A stretch of 64,000 nt of DNA, taken from positions 62,001-126,000 of the forward strand of contig CACWJY010000003.1 of assembly GCA_902761355.1 (NCBI GenBank), in the 5' to 3' direction. Shown here one piece after another: positions 33,274 to 41,128 of the stretch. A program made the translations under genes and the position numbers. The DNA is from Fibrobacter succinogenes. GTDB taxonomy: Bacteria; Fibrobacterota; Fibrobacteria; Fibrobacterales; Fibrobacteraceae. Below the pieces are notes generated by a model, which ran no database searches, was not told where the DNA came from, and saw only the letters and a list, made by a program, of their open reading frames with translations. The first letter of the stretch is position 1; each line of letters opens with the position of its first letter.

Positions 33274-34185
33274 TTATTCGTACAATCCCTTGCTAAAATA
33301 GCGATCGCCGCGGTCGGGAGCCACGAACACGATGTTTCCGCGGGCACCCGAGGCGATGAGTTTCTTGGCTGCGGTGAATGCTGCGCCCGAAGAGGAGCCT
33401 GCGAAGATTCCTTCTTTCTTAGCGAGTTCGCGAGCGCCGCCAAAAGCGTCGTCATCGTTAATCTTGATGACCTGATCCACAAGCGACATATCCATGGTGT
33501 CGGCGATAAAGTCATTGCCGATTCCTTCGATGTTGTAGTCGCCATGTTCGCCGCCGCCCATGGTAGAGCCTACGGGGTCTGCGAGTACGCCCTTGATGTT
33601 CGGGTTCTTTTCCTTGAGTGCCTTAAGAATTCCGCTGAAGGTGCCGCCACTGCCTGCGCCTGCGACCACGTAGTCGATTTGTCCGTCCAAATCTTCGTAG
33701 ATTTCGGGGCCAGTGGTTTCGTAATGGGCAAGCGGGTTGGCCATGTTGCGGAACTGCCTGAGCGATACGGAGCCAGGAATCTGCGTCAAAAGTTCTTCGG
33801 CCTTCTTTTCAGCACCGAGCATGCCTTCTTCACGCGGGGTGTTGATGAGTTCTGCGCCGAGGGCACGCATGAGCGTCTGCTTTTCTTGCGAGAACTTGGT
33901 GGGCACCACGAATATCACGCGGATGCCGCGGTTGAGTGCTGCGAAAGCGATGCCGAGGCCGGTGTTACCTGCGGTCGCTTCGACAATGGTTCCACCCGGT
34001 TTCAGGAGACCCTTTTCAATCGCGTCGTTCACCATGTAAAGGCCGGTGCGGTCCTTCACGCTACCCGAGGGATTCCAAAGCTCGAGTTTGGCAAACAGGT
34101 TTACACCTTCGGGGAGTCCCACGTGCGTAAGCTTTACAAGCGGAGTCTTCCCGATTAAAGATTGCATCGATTCATAGTAATGCAT
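33274..34185 (-). CDS. cysK: Cysteine synthase / cystathionine beta-synthase family (CysK/MccA-like)
   Basis: A 303-residue fold-type II PLP enzyme. The PLP lysine is in NPSGSVKDRTG, the phosphate-binding and substrate loop is EATAGNTGLGIA (EPTSGNTG in classical CysK), and GAGSGGTFSGI binds PLP phosphate. It would make cysteine from O-acetylserine and sulfide, or cystathionine from serine and homocysteine as MccA does in Bacillus. The second reading is encouraged by its operon partner, a cystathionine lyase/synthase gene ending 1 bp before its ATG, and by the Cys-rich attenuator-like leader of the operon. It is the last gene before a strong terminator. Which substrate it uses needs biochemistry. 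Confidence 0.87.
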   Translation of the reverse strand: MHYYESMQSLIGKTPLVKLTHVGLPEGVNLFAKLELWNPSGSVKDRTGLYMVNDAIEKGLLKPGGTIVEATAGNTGLGIAFAALNRGIRVIFVVPTKFSQEKQTLMRALGAELINTPREEGMLGAEKKAEELLTQIPGSVSLRQFRNMANPLAHYETTGPEIYEDLDGQIDYVVAGAGSGGTFSGILKALKEKNPNIKGVLADPVGSTMGGGEHGDYNIEGIGNDFIADTMDMSLVDQVIKINDDDAFGGARELAKKEGIFAGSSSGAAFTAAKKLIASGARGNIVFVAPDRGDRYFSKGLYE

Positions 34186-34186
34186 A

Positions 34187-35347
34187 TTATGCTTCCTTCG
34201 CGGCGTTGATGCCGGCGTTCAAATCCAAGATAATGTCATCGACTTTTTCGATACCTACAGACAAACGAATGAGTCCGTCGGTAATGCCCACCTTCTCGCG
34301 AATTTCCTTCGGAATAGAGGCATGGGTCATGGTGGCCGGATGGCATACGAGGCTTTCAACACCGCCCAAACTTTCGGCCAGCGAAATCAGCTGCAAAGCC
34401 TTGAAGAATTTCTTGATGTCATAATTCTCGTAAAGTTCAAACGAAATCATGGCGCCACCGTTCTTGGCCTGCTTCTTGTTGATTTCATAACCCTGAGCAG
34501 TCGGGAGTCCCGGATAGTAAACATGCTTCACGGCTTCGTGCTGTTCCAGGTAGCGGGCAATGCGTTCCGCATTTTCGGTATGGCGATCAAGGCGCACGCC
34601 AAGCGTCTTGATACCGCGAATCAGGAGGAAGGAATCGAAGGGGCCGAGCACCGCACCCACGGCATTCTGATTGAATGCGAGCTTTTCTGCAATTTCCTTA
34701 TTGTTAGTCACTGCAAGGCCTGCCACCACATCGCTATGGCCGCCCAAGTACTTGGTCGCAGAATGCACCACGATGTCAGCGCCAAGTTCCAGCGGACGCT
34801 GCAAATAAGGCGTCATGAAGGTGTTATCGACAATTGTCAGAATTCCATGCTTCTTGGCGATGGCTGCGACGCCAGCCAAATCCGTCACGGTCAGGAGCGG
34901 GTTTGCCGGGCTTTCAATGAAGAAAGCCTTTACATCGGGCGTCACCTTGGTATCGAGCGTCGCCAAGTCGGTGGTATCTTCGATAGAATAGGTAATGCCG
35001 AGGTTCTTGAATACCTTGTCCAAAACGCGGAAGGTTCCGCCATAAACATTGCTCGAGATAATAATGCGATCGCCCTGCTTAAACAGCGAAAGCACCGTAG
35101 AGGTTGCAGCCATGCCGCTACCAAAAGCAAAGCCCGCCACACCGCCTTCGAGGTCTGCAATCAATGCTTCGAGCGCTGCGCGCGTGGGGTTACCCGTGCG
35201 GGAATATTCCCAGCCGGTATTTTCGCCAAGGCCCGCCTGCTTATAGGTAGAAGTCTGATAGATGGGGACGTTGACAGCTCCCGTGACCTTGTCGCCATCG
35301 ATGCCGCCGTGGATGAGTTTCGTTTCGATATATTTTGAAATTGACAT
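34187..35347 (-). CDS. Cystathionine gamma-lyase / gamma-synthase (MccB/MetB-like)
   Basis: A 386-residue fold-type I PLP enzyme of the Cys/Met family. Signatures: [19 protein letters not shown] (PLP phosphate contact), [14 protein letters not shown] and the PLP-lysine segment [15 protein letters not shown]. It is shorter than MetY and matches MetB/MetC/MccB. With the following cysK-like gene it could perform reverse transsulfuration (homocysteine to cysteine) or the forward route to homocysteine. AAGGA precedes ATG 35,347. It is the first structural gene after a leader with a five-Cys ORF and terminator, which argues that the operon product is cysteine (inference). Confidence 0.88.
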   Translation of the reverse strand: MSISKYIETKLIHGGIDGDKVTGAVNVPIYQTSTYKQAGLGENTGWEYSRTGNPTRAALEALIADLEGGVAGFAFGSGMAATSTVLSLFKQGDRIIISSNVYGGTFRVLDKVFKNLGITYSIEDTTDLATLDTKVTPDVKAFFIESPANPLLTVTDLAGVAAIAKKHGILTIVDNTFMTPYLQRPLELGADIVVHSATKYLGGHSDVVAGLAVTNNKEIAEKLAFNQNAVGAVLGPFDSFLLIRGIKTLGVRLDRHTENAERIARYLEQHEAVKHVYYPGLPTAQGYEINKKQAKNGGAMISFELYENYDIKKFFKALQLISLAESLGGVESLVCHPATMTHASIPKEIREKVGITDGLIRLSVGIEKVDDIILDLNAGINAAKEA

Positions 35348-35394
35348 TTTTGAAGTCCTTTGGCGCCATGCGCCTTTTATTGTTTAAATTCGAA

Positions 35395-35430
35395 TAAAAA
35401 ATTCCCGCTCCGGAGACACAGCCGAGCGGG
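35395..35430 (-). terminator. Attenuator: leader terminator with alternative antiterminator pairing
   Basis: On the minus strand CCCGCTC (35,430-35,424), a loop, GAGCGGG (35,410-35,404), then AATTTTTTATT form an intrinsic terminator 48 bp before the first structural gene. The 5' arm CCCGCTCG can instead pair with CGAACGGG (35,472-35,465) inside the leader ORF (7 of 8 pairs), giving a mutually exclusive antiterminator. Confidence 0.75.
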
Positions 35431-35457
35431 ATTCTGTTTTAGATAAAAGCCTAAAAA

Positions 35458-35520
35458 CTAGTCGCCCGTTCGACATCGACCCCAACAGCAACAACACATG
35501 TTCATCGGTTTTTGAGTCAT
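35458..35520 (-). CDS. Cysteine-rich leader peptide of the metB/mccB-cysK operon
   Basis: A 20-residue ORF, MTQKPMNMCCCCWGRCRTGD, from ATG 35,520 to TAG 35,460-35,458. AGGA lies 9 nt before the ATG; in-frame ATGs at 35,505 and 35,499 are weaker alternatives. Residues 9-12 are four successive Cys codons (TGT TGT TGC TGT), then Trp, and another Cys four codons later. The segment just after them (codons CGA ACG GGC) is the antiterminator strand. Expected logic: with charged tRNA-Cys scarce the ribosome stalls on the Cys run, the antiterminator forms and the operon is read; with Cys plentiful the ribosome covers that strand and the terminator forms. This is inferred from sequence; analogous Cys attenuation is known in actinobacteria. 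Confidence 0.75.
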   Translation of the reverse strand: MTQKPMNMCCCCWGRCRTGD

Positions 35521-35550
35521 CTCTTAATTTCCTACTTTTTTCATAGGGAT

Positions 35551-35579
35551 AATATAGGCAAAAACAATAACGCTGTCAA
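35551..35579 (-). promoter_or_regulatory. Consensus promoter of the cysteine leader
   Basis: On the minus strand TTGACA (35,579-35,574), a 17-bp spacer and TATATT (35,556-35,551). Predicted start near 35,544, which is also the ATG of a 6-codon frame (MKKVGN) ending 4 nt before the Cys-rich leader start. Confidence 0.75.
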
Positions 35580-35660
35580 CTGAAAACGGGCTATTCAGTT
35601 ATACTATTTTTCTTTGGCTTGCAATAAATAAATCCTATAACCAAACAAAAAGGGGTTATC

Positions 35661-35702
35661 TCCATAAAAAAGGAACCCCCGGCATTTGCCGAGGGTTTCC
35701 CT
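35661..35702 (-). terminator. Intrinsic terminator of the decarboxylase operon
   Basis: On the minus strand GGAAACCC, CGGCAAATGCCG-containing inner stem, GGGTTCC, then TTTTTTATGG. It is 22 bp after the oadB stop codon. The remaining gap 35,580-35,660 is AT-rich with no gene seen. Confidence 0.8.
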
Positions 35703-35723
35703 TGATTTGCTTTTGTCGATTTC

Positions 35724-36884
35724 TTACGAGAGTCGAGAAATCATGTAACCGGCGCAAACTGCAGTACCGATCACGCCAGCCACGTTCGGGCCCATAGCGT
35801 GCATCAGCAAGAAGTTCTGCGGGTCATACTTGGCACCTTCCACCTGAGACACGCGAGCGGCCATCGGCACGGCGGACACGCCAGCAGAACCAATGAGCGG
35901 GTTCACAGGGTTGTTGGGAGTGCACTTGTTCATGATCTTAGCAAGGAAGAGGCCTGCAGCGGTCGAGAAACCGAAGGCAACCACACCCATAGCGATAATC
36001 ATGAGGGTCTGCGGACGGAGGAAGATGTCAGCAGACATCGTGAGGCCCACGGAAGTACCGAGGAAGATCGTCACGATGTTCATGAGTTCGTTGGAGGAGG
36101 TCTTCACCAAGCGTTCGACAACGCCGGCTTCCTTGAAGATGTTACCAAGCATGAGCATGATGATAAGAGCAGAAGCATCGGGCACCACGAGGATGCACAC
36201 GATCATCACCATCACGGCAAACACAATGCGTTCGGCCTTAGACACCTTGCGCAGAGCCTTCATACGGATCTTGCGTTCCTTGTCGTTGGTCATGAGGCGC
36301 ATGATAGGCGGCTGAATCAGCGGAACGAGGGCCATGTAAGTGTAAGCTGCCACGGCGATAGGTCCGATGAGGTGCTTTGCTAATTTGTTTGCAGTAAAGA
36401 TGGAGGTCGGACCGTCGGCACCGCCGATGATACCGATAGAGGCTGCTTCACCGAGAGTAAAGCCACCGAAAGCCACGGCGCAGAACATGGTCGCAAACAC
36501 GCCGAACTGGGCGCCACCGCCGAGGAGCAGTGTACGCGGGTTAGCGATAAGCGGTCCGAAGTCCGTCATGGCACCCACGCCCAAGAAGATGATGGGCGGG
36601 AAGAGTTCCAGGTGGATACCCTGGCTGATGTAGTAATAGAGGCCAGCCGTCGGGGTAAACATACCTTCGATGCTCCAGCCACCATCGTAGAATCCCGCAC
36701 TCGGGATGTTCACCGCCAGTGCGCCGAGCGAAATCGGCAAGAGCAGCAGCGGCTCATACTTTTTGACAATCGCCAAGTACATCAGGACGAAACTCACGAT
36801 CCACATCACGATCATCGAAGGGGTGACGTATGCGAATCCGGTGTCGCCTGCGAACTCAACGACCGAATTTAAAAGTGAACTCAT
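35724..36884 (-). CDS. oadB: Sodium-pumping decarboxylase beta subunit (OadB/GcdB/MmdB)
   Basis: A 386-residue polytopic membrane protein, the beta subunit of the Na+-translocating oxaloacetate, glutaconyl-CoA or methylmalonyl-CoA decarboxylases. It couples decarboxylation of carboxybiotin to Na+ export. Family segments seen: [53 protein letters not shown] and [20 protein letters not shown] near the end. It is the third gene of an operon gamma-like (38,159), biotin carrier (37,257), beta. The carboxyltransferase alpha subunit is not in the window, so the substrate remains open; oxaloacetate or methylmalonyl-CoA both fit succinate-type metabolism. Confidence 0.92.
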   Translation of the reverse strand: MSSLLNSVVEFAGDTGFAYVTPSMIVMWIVSFVLMYLAIVKKYEPLLLLPISLGALAVNIPSAGFYDGGWSIEGMFTPTAGLYYYISQGIHLELFPPIIFLGVGAMTDFGPLIANPRTLLLGGGAQFGVFATMFCAVAFGGFTLGEAASIGIIGGADGPTSIFTANKLAKHLIGPIAVAAYTYMALVPLIQPPIMRLMTNDKERKIRMKALRKVSKAERIVFAVMVMIVCILVVPDASALIIMLMLGNIFKEAGVVERLVKTSSNELMNIVTIFLGTSVGLTMSADIFLRPQTLMIIAMGVVAFGFSTAAGLFLAKIMNKCTPNNPVNPLIGSAGVSAVPMAARVSQVEGAKYDPQNFLLMHAMGPNVAGVIGTAVCAGYMISRLS

Positions 36885-36897
36885 TTATCTGTACCTC

Positions 36898-37257
36898 TTA
36901 GGCGATGGTCATGAGAGTCTGGCCGTCGACGACAGTGTCGGTTTCCTTGACGGCAATGGAGTTCACGGTGCCGGCGCACGGAGCGACGACCGGGTTTTCC
37001 ATCTTGAGAGCTTCGATGATAGCCACTTCCTGGTTGGCGGTAACGGTGTCGCCGACCTTGACCTTCAGTTTGAACACGGAGCCAGCGAGCGGGCTCTTGA
37101 CTTCGGTACCACCGGCAACAGCAGGAGCGGCGGCAGGAGCCGGAGCGGCAGCGGGAGCTGCAGCAGGAGCGGCGGCAACGGCGGCATTGGAATCAAGAAC
37201 TTCTACTTCGACATCGTAGGTCTTGCCTTCGAAACTGATACGGACGGTTTTCTTCAT
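36898..37257 (-). CDS. Biotin carrier protein of the sodium-pumping decarboxylase
   Basis: A 119-residue protein: an N-terminal strand region (TVRISFEGKTYDVEVEVL), a long Ala/Pro linker (about residues 30-50, as in biotinyl carrier subunits), then the biotinyl/lipoyl domain with SPLAGSVFKLKVKVGDTV and the biotin site EALKMEN (Lys about 86; Ala-Leu-Lys-Met variant of AMKM). It shuttles the carboxyl group from the cytoplasmic carboxyltransferase to the membrane beta subunit, whose gene begins 13 bp downstream. ATG 37,257. Confidence 0.9.
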   Translation of the reverse strand: MKKTVRISFEGKTYDVEVEVLDSNAAVAAAPAAAPAAAPAPAAAPAVAGGTEVKSPLAGSVFKLKVKVGDTVTANQEVAIIEALKMENPVVAPCAGTVNSIAVKETDTVVDGQTLMTIA

Positions 37258-37304
37258 TTTGATTTTTCCTGGCTTATAAGCCTGTTGAGTTTTAAAAGTT
37301 TACC

Positions 37305-38159
37305 TTACTTGACGATCGTCCAAGCAGGAGAGTTGATGTTTCTGTAAGCAGTCACGCGGCAGGGCTGACCGATAGCCTGGGTCGCCGCTGCGGTCACGAG
37401 GGCGAGGAACTGGTCGTTGCTCATGCCCGGGTGTTCTTCGAGGGCTGCCACGGCGGCAATGCCGAGGAAAGCCTGGAGCTGCTTGTTGGTGAAGCCCGGA
37501 TGCACGCTCTTGGCGTTCGGATCCCAGTCGCAATGGGCGGGGCCGATAGTCACCGGAGCAGCGGCAGCAGGAGCGGCGGCGGGGGCAGCCTTAACTGCAG
37601 GTGCCGGAGCCTTGTCCTTGTTGAGGCCGAGCTTGGCCATGATGAAGTTCATGAGGTAGCAGAGCACCGTGAGGCCCACGATGACGCACATCACCACGAT
37701 AAGACCGGTTGCCTGGAATTCGATCAGGGAGCCGATACCGAAGGTGTCGGAATCGCCCTTACAGCCCTGTTCGGTCGAAAATTCGCCCTTGCAGTAGGTC
37801 GAGCCCAGCTTGGCCTTGGCGATGGGCAACACCTTGTGGCCGCCGGCGTTTTCGATAGAATCGCGAACGTCGCGTGCAAGAACTGCCTGATCGTAGGTCT
37901 TATAGAGAACCGAATGGTTACCAGAGTGGGTTTCCACGATCTTGTAAACCATGTCGTCATTCATACCCGGCATAGAAAGCTGCGCCTGAACCTGGGCGGC
38001 ATCGGAGGGGAGCATGAGTCCGAGTTGTTCGTCGAACTTGCCCTTCACCTTTGCTTCAGGCTTCGATGCAACGAGAGCCGGCTGCTGCACTTCCTGGGCC
38101 GGAGCTGCGGCGGGAGCCACTTCCTGAGCTTCGGGTGCATTGGTCTGTGTTTCGTTCAT
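37305..38159 (-). CDS. OadG-like gamma subunit with extra N- and C-terminal regions
   Basis: A 284-residue protein placed first in the decarboxylase operon. Its centre has one transmembrane helix (about residues 149-175: QATGLIVVMCVIVGLTVLCYLMNF), then an Ala/Pro-rich linker as in OadG, the small subunit that stabilises the complex. Unlike ordinary OadG (under about 100 residues), it has an N-terminal Ala/Pro/Glu segment plus a folded region of about 100 residues (with two Cys in STYCKGEFSTEQGCKG) and a C-terminal domain (TNKQLQAFLGIAAVAALEEHPGM, AYRNINSPAWTIVK). The C-terminal part is similar to OadG-associated extensions; the N-terminal part is unrecognised. ATG 38,159. Confidence 0.78.
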   Translation of the reverse strand: MNETQTNAPEAQEVAPAAAPAQEVQQPALVASKPEAKVKGKFDEQLGLMLPSDAAQVQAQLSMPGMNDDMVYKIVETHSGNHSVLYKTYDQAVLARDVRDSIENAGGHKVLPIAKAKLGSTYCKGEFSTEQGCKGDSDTFGIGSLIEFQATGLIVVMCVIVGLTVLCYLMNFIMAKLGLNKDKAPAPAVKAAPAAAPAAAAPVTIGPAHCDWDPNAKSVHPGFTNKQLQAFLGIAAVAALEEHPGMSNDQFLALVTAAATQAIGQPCRVTAYRNINSPAWTIVK

Positions 38160-38251
38160 ATTGGATTCAATCCATTCTTTTGGGTTTCTGTTTTGTAAAA
38201 ATCAGCGGTGTAAATTTAGAAAAAGCGGCGTTGGGTTAACGCCGCCGAAAG

Positions 38252-39856
38252 CTACATGGTCCCCGTTTCGAGCCCTTTTACAGGGATATAGCGCACCGAG
38301 CCATCGGGAGAGATAATCATGGCCACCCCGGCCATATAATTCACCCATTTCCATTTTTCGTAATACCGTACGTTCGCATGGCCGTCCGTCACGTACACCA
38401 GCAGCGGGACCACCAAGTAATCGTGAGTTACTAAAATGTTCACCCGTTCCATTTTGCCTAAATTCGCCAAGATTTCACCATTCAGCAATTCTTCGCTACG
38501 GTATTCCAAATCATAGAAGGCATCCGAATATTCACCCAAGAATGCATACCTAGAATAGACTATCCAGCCACCATCGCTATTGATGTACGATTCAGCCCTA
38601 GGAATATTCATCATGTACCAGTCCCCATTCAGCCCATCCAGAATTTCTAGGCTGTAATTGATGAGTCCGTAACCTTCGGCAATGCCTTCGCAAGTTTCCT
38701 GGGTGCGGGTATAGCCCGAATATCCGAAATAGATTTTTTCCCGATTCACATTTGCCATGCGGGCTCCAAGATCCCGCGCATACTTTTTACCGTTTTCAGT
38801 CAGGTGCCCCTTCGACCCAGTTTCATCGGTGCGCTCACTATGACGGATAATGAACACTACCTTTTCATCGGCAGCCAAATTCGCATAAACTTCTACTAAA
38901 TCGGTAAACCCGTCGGCTTCTTGCGGGGTTGCCACGCGCCATGCACCATTATCGTAAATGTAATAGTTGTCATGAATCACGCGACCTTCACGAACTTCTT
39001 TATCGTACTCGCCAGAGCCAAACCCCACCGTATCTTTTTCCATGGGTTGCGCAATGCGCCATTCTCTGTTATTCACGTCGCAAATAAAACGAACGGCCGA
39101 ATGGTCCGATGTTTCATAGTCGTTCGCAAACAGCGCACTCTGACCTTGATTTACATAGGTCACCGTACCCGCATTCGCATCAGAGCAGGATTCAAAGGCG
39201 TAAGCGAGCGGAATAAAGCTACGCATGTACCTTTCAAAGTTCGGCACATTCCCGCCATAAGCAGCCGTTACGTTGTTACGAATATCATTGTAACGCCAAG
39301 CAGAATCGACACCGACTTCCCAGTCCGCGATTTGGATTTTCACATTAGGGTCGTTCCATACGCCATCACCCTTCAGGTCTTCACCCAAGAAACTGATAAA
39401 ATTCCACGTTTCCTCTTTAGTAAAACGATTCTGCACCAACGCCGAGATAGCAAGCAACACCGCATCAGAATCCATCATAAACTGCAACGAATCTACACCG
39501 AAGGCAGCGAGGGTTTCGTACTTCGCTTGCTCCGCAGCAGAATCCAAAGGCACATGGTTCATCAACAGCTGTTCTACACGCGGGCGAGACAATAAATCCA
39601 ATATGTTGCCCACCTTGATAGAATCAGTCGAATCCGCAGCAACGGACTCTTCTAAAATTTCAAAGACATAAAGCGGCGCATCAATCTGTTCAACAACCTG
39701 AGCTTCAGGAATATAGGGATTATTTTCCACATCCCCAGAAACCCCGTTCACGGAGACTGCGCTTCCGCTCTTATTTTCGGCACTGCAGCCTGCCAAAAGC
39801 AAGGCCGCCAAAACAACACCCACCAAACATTCCACACACCACTTTTGCCTAAACAT
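38252..39856 (-). CDS. Histidine-phosphatase-superfamily lipoprotein (paralogue 1)
   Basis: A 534-residue lipoprotein with lipobox LLAGC. Residues about 25-270 form an N-terminal region with NRFTKEETWNFISFLGEDLKGDG. Next come two related WR motifs (NREWRIAQPMEKDTVGF; NGAWRVATPQEAD), and residues about 330-534 are a histidine phosphatase domain: FIIRHSERTDETG (RHG-type nucleophile His), TRTQETCEG, and the distal catalytic His in VTHDYLVVPL. All three tandem paralogues end in a GL-[DE]-[ST]-GTM tail. The substrate is unknown. ATG 39,856 is preferred over the TTG one codon earlier. It lies 11 bp after the second paralogue. Confidence 0.78.
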   Translation of the reverse strand: MFRQKWCVECLVGVVLAALLLAGCSAENKSGSAVSVNGVSGDVENNPYIPEAQVVEQIDAPLYVFEILEESVAADSTDSIKVGNILDLLSRPRVEQLLMNHVPLDSAAEQAKYETLAAFGVDSLQFMMDSDAVLLAISALVQNRFTKEETWNFISFLGEDLKGDGVWNDPNVKIQIADWEVGVDSAWRYNDIRNNVTAAYGGNVPNFERYMRSFIPLAYAFESCSDANAGTVTYVNQGQSALFANDYETSDHSAVRFICDVNNREWRIAQPMEKDTVGFGSGEYDKEVREGRVIHDNYYIYDNGAWRVATPQEADGFTDLVEVYANLAADEKVVFIIRHSERTDETGSKGHLTENGKKYARDLGARMANVNREKIYFGYSGYTRTQETCEGIAEGYGLINYSLEILDGLNGDWYMMNIPRAESYINSDGGWIVYSRYAFLGEYSDAFYDLEYRSEELLNGEILANLGKMERVNILVTHDYLVVPLLVYVTDGHANVRYYEKWKWVNYMAGVAMIISPDGSVRYIPVKGLETGTM

Positions 39857-39867
39857 CAACCTACCAT

Positions 39868-41103
39868 TTACATTGTTCCCGAATCGAGGCCCTTCACCAC
39901 GTAAAACACCCTCGTTCCGTCCGGTTTAAATACAATCGCGATTCCTCCGAGGTAATTCAGCCAACGATTGTTGGTATCCTCATAATACTTCAGGTTGATT
40001 TTCTTACCCGAGGCATATACCACCAACGGCACCATCACCACGTCATGCGATACAAACAAGCCGACCTGCTTACCCGAATTTTCAAACGCCGGAATCAGAT
40101 AATCGTCAATCAATTCTGTACTGCGGGCATTCAAATCGTAAAACGCATCGGAATACGATCCTTGATAGGCCCACTTAGAAGTCACCTTCCAGCCGCCGCC
40201 ATGGTTTTTCTTGGCATCATTATAAGCCGCCGTATCCTTTACAAACCAATCGTCATTCAGCACCGCAATAGTATCGGCAAGGGTATCGGCTTCGGCTCGG
40301 CCCTTGGCAATGTTGTTGCAGGTCTGATGTGCACGTATAAACTGCGAGGCCCCGTAGTAAAATTCAAGGCTGCCCGCAATCGTCTTGCCCAAATTTTCGG
40401 CCTGTTTTTTACCGTTGTCATTCAACGGCCCCGTAATCGAATAGTCGCTGCCGCGTTCCGCGTGGCGAAGCACAATAATCATCTTTTCGCTTTCGGCCAA
40501 GTTCTGCACCACTTCTCGAACCGGCGTAAAATCAGTGACCGCCGACTGGTAAATGTACAGGTCGTTCCAATCCACCTTATTGGCTACACGCCAAAAGAGA
40601 GTATTCTCATCACAAATGTAATCACGGTTTTCGCCATTGATTGTCGCAGACTTGATTACGCCGGAATTCAGCGCATTGCACTCGCCAAAATAATGTTCCG
40701 GTCCGTAGGTCACGACGGAATCTCTCACGTTCACACTATCAGTAACATGCAAGCTATCTATTACGCGAATACTGTCTATCACATGGATACTGTCAGTAAT
40801 ATTCAGGCTATCGATAATCCGCAAGCTGTCCCTGATTACAACACTGTCAATCACATGGAGCGCACTATCAACAATATTCAGGCTGTCAACAACATGAACA
40901 CTGTCCCTGACATTCAAACTATCAATCACATTTACACTATCAACGACACGGACACTGTCACGAATGACAACGCTATCGCGAATCACCACGGAATCGCGCA
41001 CTACGGTTTCTGCCTGCGGCGACGTACTCGAAGTTTCGTCGTTACATGCGCAAAACAGCAGCAACATAGCCGCCAAAATACCCATCCACTTTTTTTGATC
41101 CAT
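39868..41103 (-). CDS. Histidine-phosphatase lipoprotein with 16 hexapeptide repeats (paralogue 2)
   Basis: A 411-residue lipoprotein: lipobox with Cys20, then residues about 34-131 made of 16 tandem hexapeptides of pattern [VLI]-x-[VI]-x-D-S (one with an inserted residue), likely an extended beta or stalk structure. Residues about 190-411 are the histidine phosphatase domain: IIVLRHAERGSDY, RAHQTCNNI, and VSHDVVMVPL. It ends in VKGLDSGTM. The two conserved His and the Arg are present, so activity is likely; the substrate is unknown. It lies between paralogues 1 and 3 with short gaps (11 and 25 bp), pointing to one operon. Confidence 0.78.
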   Translation of the reverse strand: MDQKKWMGILAAMLLLFCACNDETSSTSPQAETVVRDSVVIRDSVVIRDSVRVVDSVNVIDSLNVRDSVHVVDSLNIVDSALHVIDSVVIRDSLRIIDSLNITDSIHVIDSIRVIDSLHVTDSVNVRDSVVTYGPEHYFGECNALNSGVIKSATINGENRDYICDENTLFWRVANKVDWNDLYIYQSAVTDFTPVREVVQNLAESEKMIIVLRHAERGSDYSITGPLNDNGKKQAENLGKTIAGSLEFYYGASQFIRAHQTCNNIAKGRAEADTLADTIAVLNDDWFVKDTAAYNDAKKNHGGGWKVTSKWAYQGSYSDAFYDLNARSTELIDDYLIPAFENSGKQVGLFVSHDVVMVPLVVYASGKKINLKYYEDTNNRWLNYLGGIAIVFKPDGTRVFYVVKGLDSGTM

Positions 41104-41128
41104 CTTTCTCTCTTCTTGAATTACAGGG

